DNA of 64,000 nucleotides from Flavobacterium sp. Its GTDB lineage: Bacteria; Bacteroidota; Bacteroidia; Flavobacteriales; Flavobacteriaceae. This document shows positions 54,619 to 62,458 of this stretch, piece by piece. The position numbers were made by a program, and so were the translations under genes. How positions within the stretch are numbered: position 1 is the first letter of the stretch; each line of letters begins with the position of its first letter. The notes beneath the pieces were generated by a model. That model was given only the letters and a program-made list of their open reading frames with translations. It was not told where the DNA came from and made no database searches. The stretch lies in the NCBI GenBank assembly GCA_023259675.1, contig JALRGT010000006.1:1-64000 (forward strand), in the 5' to 3' direction.

Positions 54619-55281
54619 ATGGCTTTATCAAAAGAAGAAATCGCAAAACGCATTGCACAAGAACTTCAAGATGGCTTTTTTGTGAATCTAGGCATCGGAA
54701 TTCCAACGCTTGTGGCGAATTATATTCCTGAAGGAATTGCAGTAGAATTTCAAAGCGAAAACGGTGTTTTAGGCATGGGGCCCTTCCCTTTTGAAGGTGA
54801 AGAAGATGCCGATTTAATCAATGCCGGAAAGCAAACCATAACTACAGTACCCGGAGCGAGTTTCTTTGACTCTGCAATGAGTTTTGCCATGATTCGAGGA
54901 AAACATGTAGACCTGACGATTCTAGGCGCCATGGAAGTAGCCGAAAACGGTGATATTGCCAATTGGAAAATCCCTGGCAAAATGGTTAAAGGAATGGGTG
55001 GCGCGATGGATCTGGTCGCATCTGCCGAAAATATTATTGTAGCGATGATGCATATCAATAAAGCAGGAGAAAGCAAAATTCTCAAAAAATGTACCCTACC
55101 CCTAACCGGTGTTGGCTGCGTAAAAAAAATCGTAACCGAATTGGCCGTTATGGAAATAACCCCGAAAGGAATTAAACTAGTAGAACGTGCGCCAGGAGTT
55201 TCTGTAGAACACATCATCGCTTCCACTGAAGCCTCTTTGATTATTGAAAACGAAATTCCGGAAATGGTAATTATTGAATAA
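54619..55281 (+). CDS. 3-oxoacid CoA-transferase subunit B
   Basis: 220 residues; beta subunit partner of the gene at 53829. The catalytic Glu is E47 in EFQSENGVLGMGP, which forms the CoA-thioester intermediate. IGIPTLVANY, PGASFFDSAMSFAMIRG and GKMVKGMGGAMDL are typical. Succinyl-CoA:3-ketoacid CoA-transferase is the likely activity. A palindromic repeat of the ACCGC family follows. Confidence 0.94.
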   Translation: MALSKEEIAKRIAQELQDGFFVNLGIGIPTLVANYIPEGIAVEFQSENGVLGMGPFPFEGEEDADLINAGKQTITTVPGASFFDSAMSFAMIRGKHVDLTILGAMEVAENGDIANWKIPGKMVKGMGGAMDLVASAENIIVAMMHINKAGESKILKKCTLPLTGVGCVKKIVTELAVMEITPKGIKLVERAPGVSVEHIIASTEASLIIENEIPEMVIIE

Positions 55282-55289
55282 AAAAATTA

Positions 55290-55348
55290 ACCGCAAATTC
55301 GCAAATTTTTAATCTCAAAAACTTTGAAATAATTTGCGAATTTGCGGT
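55290..55348. repeat. ACCGCAGATTCGCAGATT-type palindrome, copy 4
   Basis: ACCGCAAATTCGCAAATT and AATTTGCGAATTTGCGGT around 23 AT-rich bases. It lies between the convergent CoA-transferase B and fumarase genes. A half copy (ACCACAGATTTGCAGATT) is at 58818-58835. Confidence 0.75.
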
Positions 55349-55382
55349 TAAAAATAAAACTTTTTGACTTTGCGTTTAAGTC

Positions 55383-56984
55383 CTATAAATTCTCAAAGAA
55401 ATCATTTCCTTTATCATCAGTGATAATAAACGCCGGAAAATCTTTGATGGTAATTTTACGAACGGCTTCCATTCCTAATTCTTCAAAATCAACCACTTCA
55501 ACTTTCAAAATATTATCTTGAGCCAAGATAGCGGCTGGCCCACCGATGGAACCTAGATAGAATCCACCGTAAGTTTTACAGGCATTCATAACTTCTTTAG
55601 TTCTGTTCCCTTTGGCCAACATGACCATACTTCCACCATTTTTTTGGAATTCCTCCACATAAACGTCCATACGTCCGGCAGTGGTTGGTCCAAAACTTCC
55701 GGAAGCCATTCCTTCAGGTGTTTTAGCCGGTCCTGCATAATAAATAGGGTGATTCTTGAAATATTCCGGCATTGGTTTACCGGCATCCAACAATTCTTTG
55801 ATTTTGGCATGCGCAATATCACGGGCCACAATCAAAGTTCCGTTCAGTTTTAAACGGGTTTTAATTGGGTATTGCGATAATTTTTTAAGAATATCAGCCA
55901 TTGGTTGGTTCAAATCAATTTCGACAGCTGGTTCTAAATGTGGTGCAGTCTCAGGCAATAAACGACCTGGATTCACTTCCAATTGTTCCACGAAGATTCC
56001 GTCTTTGGTGATTTTCCCTTTGATATTTCTATCGGCAGAACAAGAAACCCCTAATCCAACCGGACAAGAAGCGGCATGACGAGGCAAACGAATGACACGT
56101 ACATCATGGGTAAAATATTTTCCTCCAAATTGTGCTCCAATAGCGCTTTCTTGACAAATTAACTGTATTCTTTTTTCCCATTCTAAATCACGGAAAGCTT
56201 GACCAGCCATGTTTCCAGTAGTCGGTAAATTATCAAAATAACCTGCAGAAGCTTTCTTTACGGCGGCCAAATTTGCTTCTGCAGAAGTTCCTCCCACGAC
56301 AAATGCCAAGTGGTAAGGTGGACAGGCAGAAGTCCCTAAATCCATTATTTTGGCACGAATGAAAGCATCCATTGACTTTTCATTCAGCAACGATTTCGTT
56401 TGTTGGTACAAATACGTTTTATTGGCAGAACCTCCCCCTTTTGCTAAAAACAAGAACTCATACGCATTTCCTTTTTTGGCATAAATATCAATTTGAGCCG
56501 GAAGATTAGAACCGGAATTTTTTTCCTCAAACATGCTGATAGGAACGATTTGAGAATAACGAAGGTTTCTTTCTTGATAGGTGTTAAAAATACCCTTAGA
56601 CAACCATTCGGCATCATCGACACCGGTATATACATTTTCTCCTTTTTTGGCCATTACAATCGCCGTTCCGGTGTCTTGACAAGATGGCAATTCCCCTTCG
56701 ATGGCAACGGCAGCATTTTGAAGCAAATTATAAGCTACAAAGCGATCGTTGTCTGTTGCTTCTGGGTCATCAAGGATGGCTCTTAATTTTTCTAAGTGTG
56801 CCGTTCGCAACATAAAAGAGACGTCTTTCATCGCCTCTTGGGAAAGCAATTCCAATCCTTTTGGGTCAACGGTTAAGATTTCTCTATCGCCTAATTTTTC
56901 AACATTTACATAATCGGAAGTGATTTTGCGGTATTGAGTGTCGTCTTTTAAAATGGGATAAGGATCCTGATATATAAAGTCCAT
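55383..56984 (-). CDS. Fumarate hydratase, class I (iron-sulfur)
   Basis: 533 residues, one polypeptide with fused alpha and beta parts as in FumA/FumB. The [4Fe-4S] ligands are C102 (LPSCQDTGT), the Cys in GTSACPPYH and the one in [12 protein letters not shown]. Converts fumarate to malate in the citric acid cycle. Class I enzymes are oxygen-sensitive. A 23-codon membrane-peptide frame lies upstream. No other TCA gene is adjacent. Confidence 0.95.
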   Translation of the reverse strand: MDFIYQDPYPILKDDTQYRKITSDYVNVEKLGDREILTVDPKGLELLSQEAMKDVSFMLRTAHLEKLRAILDDPEATDNDRFVAYNLLQNAAVAIEGELPSCQDTGTAIVMAKKGENVYTGVDDAEWLSKGIFNTYQERNLRYSQIVPISMFEEKNSGSNLPAQIDIYAKKGNAYEFLFLAKGGGSANKTYLYQQTKSLLNEKSMDAFIRAKIMDLGTSACPPYHLAFVVGGTSAEANLAAVKKASAGYFDNLPTTGNMAGQAFRDLEWEKRIQLICQESAIGAQFGGKYFTHDVRVIRLPRHAASCPVGLGVSCSADRNIKGKITKDGIFVEQLEVNPGRLLPETAPHLEPAVEIDLNQPMADILKKLSQYPIKTRLKLNGTLIVARDIAHAKIKELLDAGKPMPEYFKNHPIYYAGPAKTPEGMASGSFGPTTAGRMDVYVEEFQKNGGSMVMLAKGNRTKEVMNACKTYGGFYLGSIGGPAAILAQDNILKVEVVDFEELGMEAVRKITIKDFPAFIITDDKGNDFFENL

Positions 56985-57166
56985 TGTGTTTTTATTTTTT
57001 ATTTTGACAAATATAAAAAATATTTGCCGCAGCAGCTGTTTTTGCAGGATGGGATTAGTGCTAAAAAACTCTTTTTTTGTTAAAAATCAACAATCAAAAA
57101 GCATCTGATTTGGTGAATAATAACTCAAAAAAAGTGTTTTTTATTTAGTACAGAAAAAGACGCTTT

Positions 57167-57238
57167 TTAACTTAATAAACTAGTAAGTAAAAATAAAAGC
57201 ATCAATCCTATAGCGATGTATTTCGTGTATTTTGACAT
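57167..57238 (-). CDS. Possible 23-residue membrane peptide
   Basis: ATG at 57238 and TAA at 57167-57169 give MSKYTKYIAIGLMLLFLLTS then LLS: a positively charged start and one hydrophobic helix, typical of tiny membrane proteins. It lies in the 311-base gap between the SpmA-SpmB-like gene and fumarase, in the same direction. Upstream is an A-rich tract and a TAACTTTA element. The frame is short, so chance is possible. Confidence 0.35.
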   Translation of the reverse strand: MSKYTKYIAIGLMLLFLLTSLLS

Positions 57239-57295
57239 TTTTTTATTGTTTAAAGTTAGTAATGAATAATAATTTTTAAAGGTGATTGGTGAGAA

Positions 57296-58735
57296 TTAAA
57301 AAAACCAGCTTGCCACAAAAATAGCTGTTATGACACAAATCACATCCACTAAAAGCATTGTTGTTAAGGCATAACGGGTGTTTTTGATATTTACAGATCC
57401 AAAATAAACCGCAATGACATAAAAAGTACTTTCGGCACTACATTGAAAAATACTGCTCAATCTTCCAGTTAAAGAATCGGCGCCAAAAGTATTCATGGAA
57501 TCAATCAAAAATCCTCTCGATCCCGCAGAACTAAAAGGTCTTAGCAATGCTACAGGCAAAGCATCGGTAATTTCTTTGCTTACTCCCATATTAGAAAAAA
57601 TAAAAGCAATTCCGTTACTTATAATTTCAAATAAACCACTGTTTCTAAATAGTGAAATCGCCACTAACATCCCTAGAACATAAGGAAAAATGGTAACTCC
57701 GGTTTTCACTCCGTTATTGGCACCAGAAACAAAGGCATCAAAAACGGTGGTTTTAGCTTCGGCAAATTTTGCTTCCTTCATGAATGACAAGATTAAAGTA
57801 GCCACAATAATCGCTAATAATATCAATGCTGAAAGATTAGACGTAAAATAGTTTTTTCCAATTAAATCCAAATGATTCACATACATCAATAAACCAATGA
57901 TGGCCGCAATTAAGCCCATTAATGCAGCAACCAATGAGGCACTTTTAAAATTGATTTTTTGTTTGATTCCAACAATCAGAAAGGCAGCAATGGTACCTAT
58001 AAACGAAGTAATAATACAAGGTAGCATCACATCTGCAGGATTACTGGCACCAGCGGCAGCACGATAGCCAATAATCGAAGTTGCAATCAATGTTAGCCCC
58101 GAAGCATGCAAACACATAAACATGATTTGAGCATCACTAGCTTTGTCTTTTTCGGGGTTGAGTTCTTGTAAACTCTCCATAGCTTTTAATCCAAAAGGGG
58201 TTGCAGCCGAGTCCAATCCGAGGAAATTAGCAGCAAAATTTAAAGTCATATAGGATATAGACGGATGATTTTTGGGAATACTTGGAAAGACTTTTACAAA
58301 TACAGGACTCAAGACTACAGCTAATTTTCCAGAGGCTCCAGAAATGATTAAAAGCTCCATCAAACCACAGAAAAAAGCTAAATAGGCAATAAGCGGCAAA
58401 ATTAAATCGACTAAAGTGTATTTACAGGTTGGCAAAAGTCCGTCTGCTTTTTGAACACCACTATAGATTTTTACCGTTTTGGCCGAATATACATAAGTCG
58501 TATCTGGACTAGAAGCGATAGCATTAATTACCATCGTTTTATCAGGTGCATTTGCGATGCTATCTTTTATAAAATCGGGGATTTGATCAATGTATTTTTC
58601 GGAAATTAAAATAGGGTCTCCTTTCTCACCGTTTAGCACAAAATCAATCGTATAACTGTTTGTTGTAAATAAACTCACCACTACAAAAACAATCGATGAA
58701 ATAAATATCACCAACCAGAATCTACTTAATACCAT
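57296..58735 (-). CDS. Nucleoside-recognition (SpmA-SpmB-like) membrane protein
   Basis: 479 residues, about ten hydrophobic helices. Two Gate/nucleoside-recognition domains: the first (about 105-260) with AANFLGLDSAATPFGLKAME, the second (about 330-475) with FPYVLGMLVAISLFRNSGL and LRPFSSAGSRGFLIDS. Bacillus encodes these as separate spore maturation genes spmA and spmB; here they are fused and preceded by an 85-residue periplasmic insertion. It is probably a small-molecule transporter; the substrate is not known and there is no sporulation in this group. Confidence 0.88.
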   Translation of the reverse strand: MVLSRFWLVIFISSIVFVVVSLFTTNSYTIDFVLNGEKGDPILISEKYIDQIPDFIKDSIANAPDKTMVINAIASSPDTTYVYSAKTVKIYSGVQKADGLLPTCKYTLVDLILPLIAYLAFFCGLMELLIISGASGKLAVVLSPVFVKVFPSIPKNHPSISYMTLNFAANFLGLDSAATPFGLKAMESLQELNPEKDKASDAQIMFMCLHASGLTLIATSIIGYRAAAGASNPADVMLPCIITSFIGTIAAFLIVGIKQKINFKSASLVAALMGLIAAIIGLLMYVNHLDLIGKNYFTSNLSALILLAIIVATLILSFMKEAKFAEAKTTVFDAFVSGANNGVKTGVTIFPYVLGMLVAISLFRNSGLFEIISNGIAFIFSNMGVSKEITDALPVALLRPFSSAGSRGFLIDSMNTFGADSLTGRLSSIFQCSAESTFYVIAVYFGSVNIKNTRYALTTMLLVDVICVITAIFVASWFF

Positions 58736-58842
58736 AATTTATAATTTTTGTAAATGTAAATATTTAACCGCAAAGTTCACAAAGGCTTTTAGCAAAGTAC
58801 ACTTAGAAAAATTATTAACCACAGATTTGCAGATTATTTTAA

Positions 58843-59556
58843 TTAAACATGAATAATCTCCTCTTCAATCAACAAATCTTCTCTTCTTAGTCGAAGGAAA
58901 ATCTGTGCCACGGCAATGGTGTCTTTTTCACAATAGGTGACAATACGATCGATATCTTTATCTACATAAAAAACATGTCCCACTTGACTACCGTCGATAT
59001 CGCCTTTCGGAGAAGGAATTCCGAGGACTTTACACATTAATTTCAAGGAAGTAAAATGTTTGTAATCACCAAATTTCCATAATTCTAAAGTATCAAGGTG
59101 CGGAATTTCCCATGGTTTTTTACCAAATAAATTCAGCTTATTAGGAATTGCAATTTGGTTGATAATCATTCGGCGGGCGATAAATGGAATATCGAATTCC
59201 TTCGCATTATGTCCACACAGAACATGTTGTGGCTGATTGAAATGATTGTTTAATAAATTACTGAAATCCTGCAAAATTTTCATTTCCTCCCCAAAAAAAG
59301 AGGTAACTCTAAAATTCCGAATATCCCCTTTATTGACAAAAAAGCCAACGGAGATACAGACAATTTTCCCAAACTCGGCCCAAATTCCCGCTCGATCATA
59401 AAAATCTTCGGGAGTATATTCCTCCTTGCGTTGGTATTGGGTTTTATGTTCCCAAAGATTTTTCATCTCTTCATCTAAAGCATTGTAATCTTCGGCTTCC
59501 GGAACCGTTTCGATATCCAGAAAGAGAATATTATTGAGGTTGATTTTGTCTATCAT
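58843..59556 (-). CDS. DEDD-family 3'-5' exonuclease
   Basis: 237 residues with an RNase H-like fold. The metal-binding acids are D14 and E16 in FLDIETVP (ExoI), an Asp in GHNAKEFDIPFI (ExoII) and an Asp in TYCEKDTIAVAQI (ExoIII). Family members are called predicted 3'-5' exonucleases related to the polysaccharide-biosynthesis DNA_pol_B_exo2 group; the natural substrate is unknown. It lies upstream of ogt in opposite reading order, both leftward. Confidence 0.88.
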   Translation of the reverse strand: MIDKINLNNILFLDIETVPEAEDYNALDEEMKNLWEHKTQYQRKEEYTPEDFYDRAGIWAEFGKIVCISVGFFVNKGDIRNFRVTSFFGEEMKILQDFSNLLNNHFNQPQHVLCGHNAKEFDIPFIARRMIINQIAIPNKLNLFGKKPWEIPHLDTLELWKFGDYKHFTSLKLMCKVLGIPSPKGDIDGSQVGHVFYVDKDIDRIVTYCEKDTIAVAQIFLRLRREDLLIEEEIIHV

Positions 59557-59652
59557 AGGAGTTCATTTAAAATGGTTCTCGATACTTTTTTATTCCGCTA
59601 CTCTTCATAAAAAAACTCGAACTGACGAATTTGCTTTAAATATAATCAAAAA

Positions 59653-60123
59653 CTAAAACAAACTTTGCTGATTTGTAGGATTTTCATGCTCTAATAACCA
59701 TTTTTTCCGCCATAAACCACCAGCATACCCTGTGAGGGAACCATCGGTCCCGATGACTCTGTGGCAGGGAATCACAATCCAAAGGGGATTTTTCCCGTTG
59801 GCGGAAGCCACAGCACGAATCGCTTTGACATCGCCCAATTTTTTGGATAAATCCAAATACGACAAGGTTTTTCCAAACGGAATTTCGAGTAATCCTTGCC
59901 ACACTTTTTGCTGAAACTCAGTTCCAGTAGGATTCAATTTGAAATCGAAATTGGATCTTTTTCCTTCGAAATAGTCGTTGAGTTGCGAAACAGCTTCTTG
60001 TAAAACGGCTGGAATTGCCACAGAAACTTCACCTTCATCAGCAATGGAAATGGCTGCAATTCCGTTTTCATCGCCTGTAATTTTGGCAATTCCTAAAGGG
60101 GTTTTGATATAAGCTGTTTCCAT
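59653..60123 (-). CDS. ogt: Methylated-DNA--protein-cysteine methyltransferase
   Basis: 156 residues; repairs O6-alkylguanine by moving the alkyl group to its own Cys. The active site is C120 in VIPCHRVIG; the helix-turn-helix with RAVASANGKNPL precedes it. No Ada regulatory domain is present. It stands between the exonuclease and the LysR gene, all leftward. Confidence 0.95.
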   Translation of the reverse strand: METAYIKTPLGIAKITGDENGIAAISIADEGEVSVAIPAVLQEAVSQLNDYFEGKRSNFDFKLNPTGTEFQQKVWQGLLEIPFGKTLSYLDLSKKLGDVKAIRAVASANGKNPLWIVIPCHRVIGTDGSLTGYAGGLWRKKWLLEHENPTNQQSLF

Positions 60124-60172
60124 TCGATAAAAATAAATGATTTATCTTCTAATCCCATAATTATATTTGACA

Positions 60173-61048
60173 TTATACTTTCTTCAAAAACGCAATTGCT
60201 TTTTGCGCTATCTCAGAATAATGTTCTTTTGGAGTTGCCAATAAAATATCGGTAAAAAGTCCAACTGATTTCAGTTCCAAAAAACCCAATTCAGGTGACA
60301 GATGACTTTTTAAAATGTTGGTTGGAACAATCGAAACTCCCAGTCCGTTTTTAACTAATTGAATAATCGAAGAGATATTGTTCGACTCGTGTACTACTTT
60401 TGGCGCAAAGCCAAATTTAGCACATATTTCAACCAGATTATCATAATACTGTGGGGCATATTCTTTGTTGAAAAACACAAAGGTGGTTTCACTCAAGCTT
60501 TCCATTTCTTGTTCCGATTGGACTGAATGCAAGTTTTTATGAAACACCAAGGAGAAACTATCTTTGAACCAAAGTTGCGTCGTTATTTTGGGCGAATAAA
60601 CAGGAGCACGAACAATTCCTAAATCGATTTTGAATTCTTCTAAAGCCTTGATTTGTTTGACTGTCGGCACCTCATACAATCTGAAATTTACATAAGGATA
60701 CTGCTCTGACAAATACTGAATTAAATTGGAAATGTCTCCCGAAAAAGTGGAACTCACATAAGCAATTCTAAATTCACCACTTTGATTCTCCGCAATTTTT
60801 TTGGTTTGGATATTAATGCGTTCGATATTTTTTAATACTTCCCGCATTTCTTTTTCATAAAATTTCCCTGCATCTGTAAGTACTACGCGTTTGTTATTGC
60901 GCTCAAAAAGAGTTGCTCCAATTTCGGTTTCCAATTCTTTAATTTGACGACTCAACGGCGGCTGCGAGATGAATAATTTCTCGGCAGCGCGAACAAAACT
61001 CAATTCTTCGGCCAGTTTCAAGAAATATTTTAAATGACGCAATTCCAT
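60173..61048 (-). CDS. LysR-type transcriptional regulator
   Basis: 291 residues. N-terminal winged helix-turn-helix with FVRAAEKLFISQPPLSRQIKELE (about 15-40), long linker helix, then a periplasmic-binding-like effector domain (about 90-290). It is divergent from the methyltransferase gene at 61135, and a palindrome (61051-61065) with T-N11-A lies three bases before its start. This is the classic layout for a LysR regulator of the adjacent gene, also repressing itself. The effector is unknown. Confidence 0.94.
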   Translation of the reverse strand: MELRHLKYFLKLAEELSFVRAAEKLFISQPPLSRQIKELETEIGATLFERNNKRVVLTDAGKFYEKEMREVLKNIERINIQTKKIAENQSGEFRIAYVSSTFSGDISNLIQYLSEQYPYVNFRLYEVPTVKQIKALEEFKIDLGIVRAPVYSPKITTQLWFKDSFSLVFHKNLHSVQSEQEMESLSETTFVFFNKEYAPQYYDNLVEICAKFGFAPKVVHESNNISSIIQLVKNGLGVSIVPTNILKSHLSPELGFLELKSVGLFTDILLATPKEHYSEIAQKAIAFLKKV

Positions 61049-61050
61049 GT

Positions 61051-61065
61051 ATACTTATTAAGTAT
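61051..61065. promoter_or_regulatory. LysR-type operator (T-N11-A palindrome)
   Basis: ATACTTATTAAGTAT is symmetrical apart from its centre and contains T-N11-A, the LysR core. A related half (AATAAGTATTTTTAAG) is at 61079-61094, close to the methyltransferase promoter, whose -7 element TAGGTTTG is at 61111-61118. Confidence 0.55.
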
Positions 61066-61134
61066 TAATTATTGACAAAATAAGTATTTTTAAGTCATAT
61101 ATAAAAATTATAGGTTTGCTAAAAAAGATACATT

Positions 61135-61842
61135 ATGAAAAAATCAACAGTTACAGAAATCAGAGAACGTTTTGATAATGAGGTGGAACGTTTTTCAAAT
61201 TTGGAGAGTGGACAAGTGGCAACCATGGATGCCAGTGTTTCACTAGAACTTTTAACATCGGCGGTAAAAGCGATACAACCTGATGCCAAAACCATCTTGG
61301 ATTTAGGATGTGGAGCAGGAAATTATACGTTGAAAATGCTTTCTAAAGTTCCTGATTTGGATTGTACTTTGGTTGATTTGAGTCAGAACATGTTAAACAA
61401 AGCATTAGAACGTGTTTCGGAAGTGACCACTGGAAAAATGGAGACGATTCAAGGAGATATTCGGGATATTGCATTGCCTAATAATCATTTTGATATTATT
61501 TTGGCTGGTGCTGTTTTGCATCATTTACGCGACGACTCCGATTGGGAATCTGTTTTTCAAAAATTATATAATAGTTTAACACCTGGAGGTTGTTTCTTGA
61601 TTTCCGATTTGTTGATTCAAGATAATGAGGAGTTAAATCAAATAGTATGGAAAATGTACGCTACCTATTTACAGCAACTTGGAGGCGAGGAATACCAACA
61701 AAAAGTGTTTGATTATATTGAAAAAGAAGACACACCAAGATCCATGACTTTCCAATTGGATTTAATGAAAAAAGTAGGTTTTTCGAGTGTCGAAATTTTA
61801 CATAAAAATGCTTGTTTTGGTGCTTTTGGTGGTATAAAATAA
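61135..61842 (+). CDS. Class I SAM-dependent methyltransferase
   Basis: 235 residues with a Rossmann-like methyltransferase fold: motif I ILDLGCGAGNYT, an acidic residue at the end of strand 2 in LVDLSQNM, motif II GDIRDIALPNNHFD, and AGAVLHHLRDD. Small-molecule or tRNA methyltransferases share this; the closest type by eye is ubiquinone/menaquinone-like or YcgJ-like enzymes. It is divergent from the LysR regulator, which probably controls it. Copy B of the structured element follows its stop. Confidence 0.9.
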   Translation: MKKSTVTEIRERFDNEVERFSNLESGQVATMDASVSLELLTSAVKAIQPDAKTILDLGCGAGNYTLKMLSKVPDLDCTLVDLSQNMLNKALERVSEVTTGKMETIQGDIRDIALPNNHFDIILAGAVLHHLRDDSDWESVFQKLYNSLTPGGCFLISDLLIQDNEELNQIVWKMYATYLQQLGGEEYQQKVFDYIEKEDTPRSMTFQLDLMKKVGFSSVEILHKNACFGAFGGIK

Positions 61843-61876
61843 AAACCCCTCGCAAACACGAATGGTTCTTACTTTT

Positions 61877-61952
61877 TAGCCCCGATAGCAGCGACAGCCT
61901 CTTGTGGCGGGGTTCGCCACAAGAGCTATAGCGGATAGCGGGATTGGCTCCC
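61877..61952 (+). ncRNA. Structured interspersed element, copy B (Flavo-1-like RNA)
   Basis: Starts TAGCCCCGATAGCAGCGACA and ends TATAGCGGATAGCGGGATTG followed by GCTCC. The outer helix is CCCG with CGGG. The centre is a perfect G/C-rich hairpin (CTCTTGTGGCG with CGCCACAAGAG), unrelated in sequence to the hairpin of copy A. It follows the methyltransferase gene on the same strand. Confidence 0.65.
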
Positions 61953-62054
61953 ATTAATTGTTCTGACTATCTTATATTTCACATTCTGGTCTACCAATAA
62001 TATTTGTTATTTCAACTATAACTACCGCTAAATAAGAATAAGTATATTTGCACT

Positions 62055-62384
62055 ATGAACAAATTTTGGCTGTATTTGTCGGTTTATTTATTTTCCCTCT
62101 CTGTATATCCTTGTAGCGATAGTACGGAAATAAATTGTGTGACCAGCGAAACCATGATTTCAAATGCAGGTTCTCACGATAAAAACCATGATGAAACCGA
62201 GCATTGTGCCCCTTTTTGCAGCTGTGTTTGTTGTGGGATTTATACAATTCACACCGTAAATTTTATTTCAATTGAAAAAGCAAAGCTCTTTTTCTACGAA
62301 AAGGTAAGACCAATCAATTGCTACGCCTTTAGTTACCATAAGAAAATTTCAACAAAAATCTGGCAACCGCCAAAATGGAGTTAA
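62055..62384 (+). CDS. Cys/His-rich exported small protein (DUF6660-like)
   Basis: 109 residues with a signal peptide (about 1-18, ending SVYPCSD), then SHDKNHDETEHCAPFCSCVC, a His/Cys-rich block suited to metal binding, and a C-terminal helix-like part. I recall a family DUF6660 with this pattern upstream of TonB receptors and metal-efflux genes; this is tentative. A -7 element TATATTTG ends five bases before the ATG, so the mRNA may be leaderless. The TonB receptor 74 bases downstream is probably in the same transcript. Confidence 0.6.
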   Translation: MNKFWLYLSVYLFSLSVYPCSDSTEINCVTSETMISNAGSHDKNHDETEHCAPFCSCVCCGIYTIHTVNFISIEKAKLFFYEKVRPINCYAFSYHKKISTKIWQPPKWS

Positions 62385-62458
62385 TAAAACTACCGTTTAT
62401 TAGAACAAAAATATTTCTATTATCCAGAAACATTTTTTATTAACTCAATTTAAATCAA

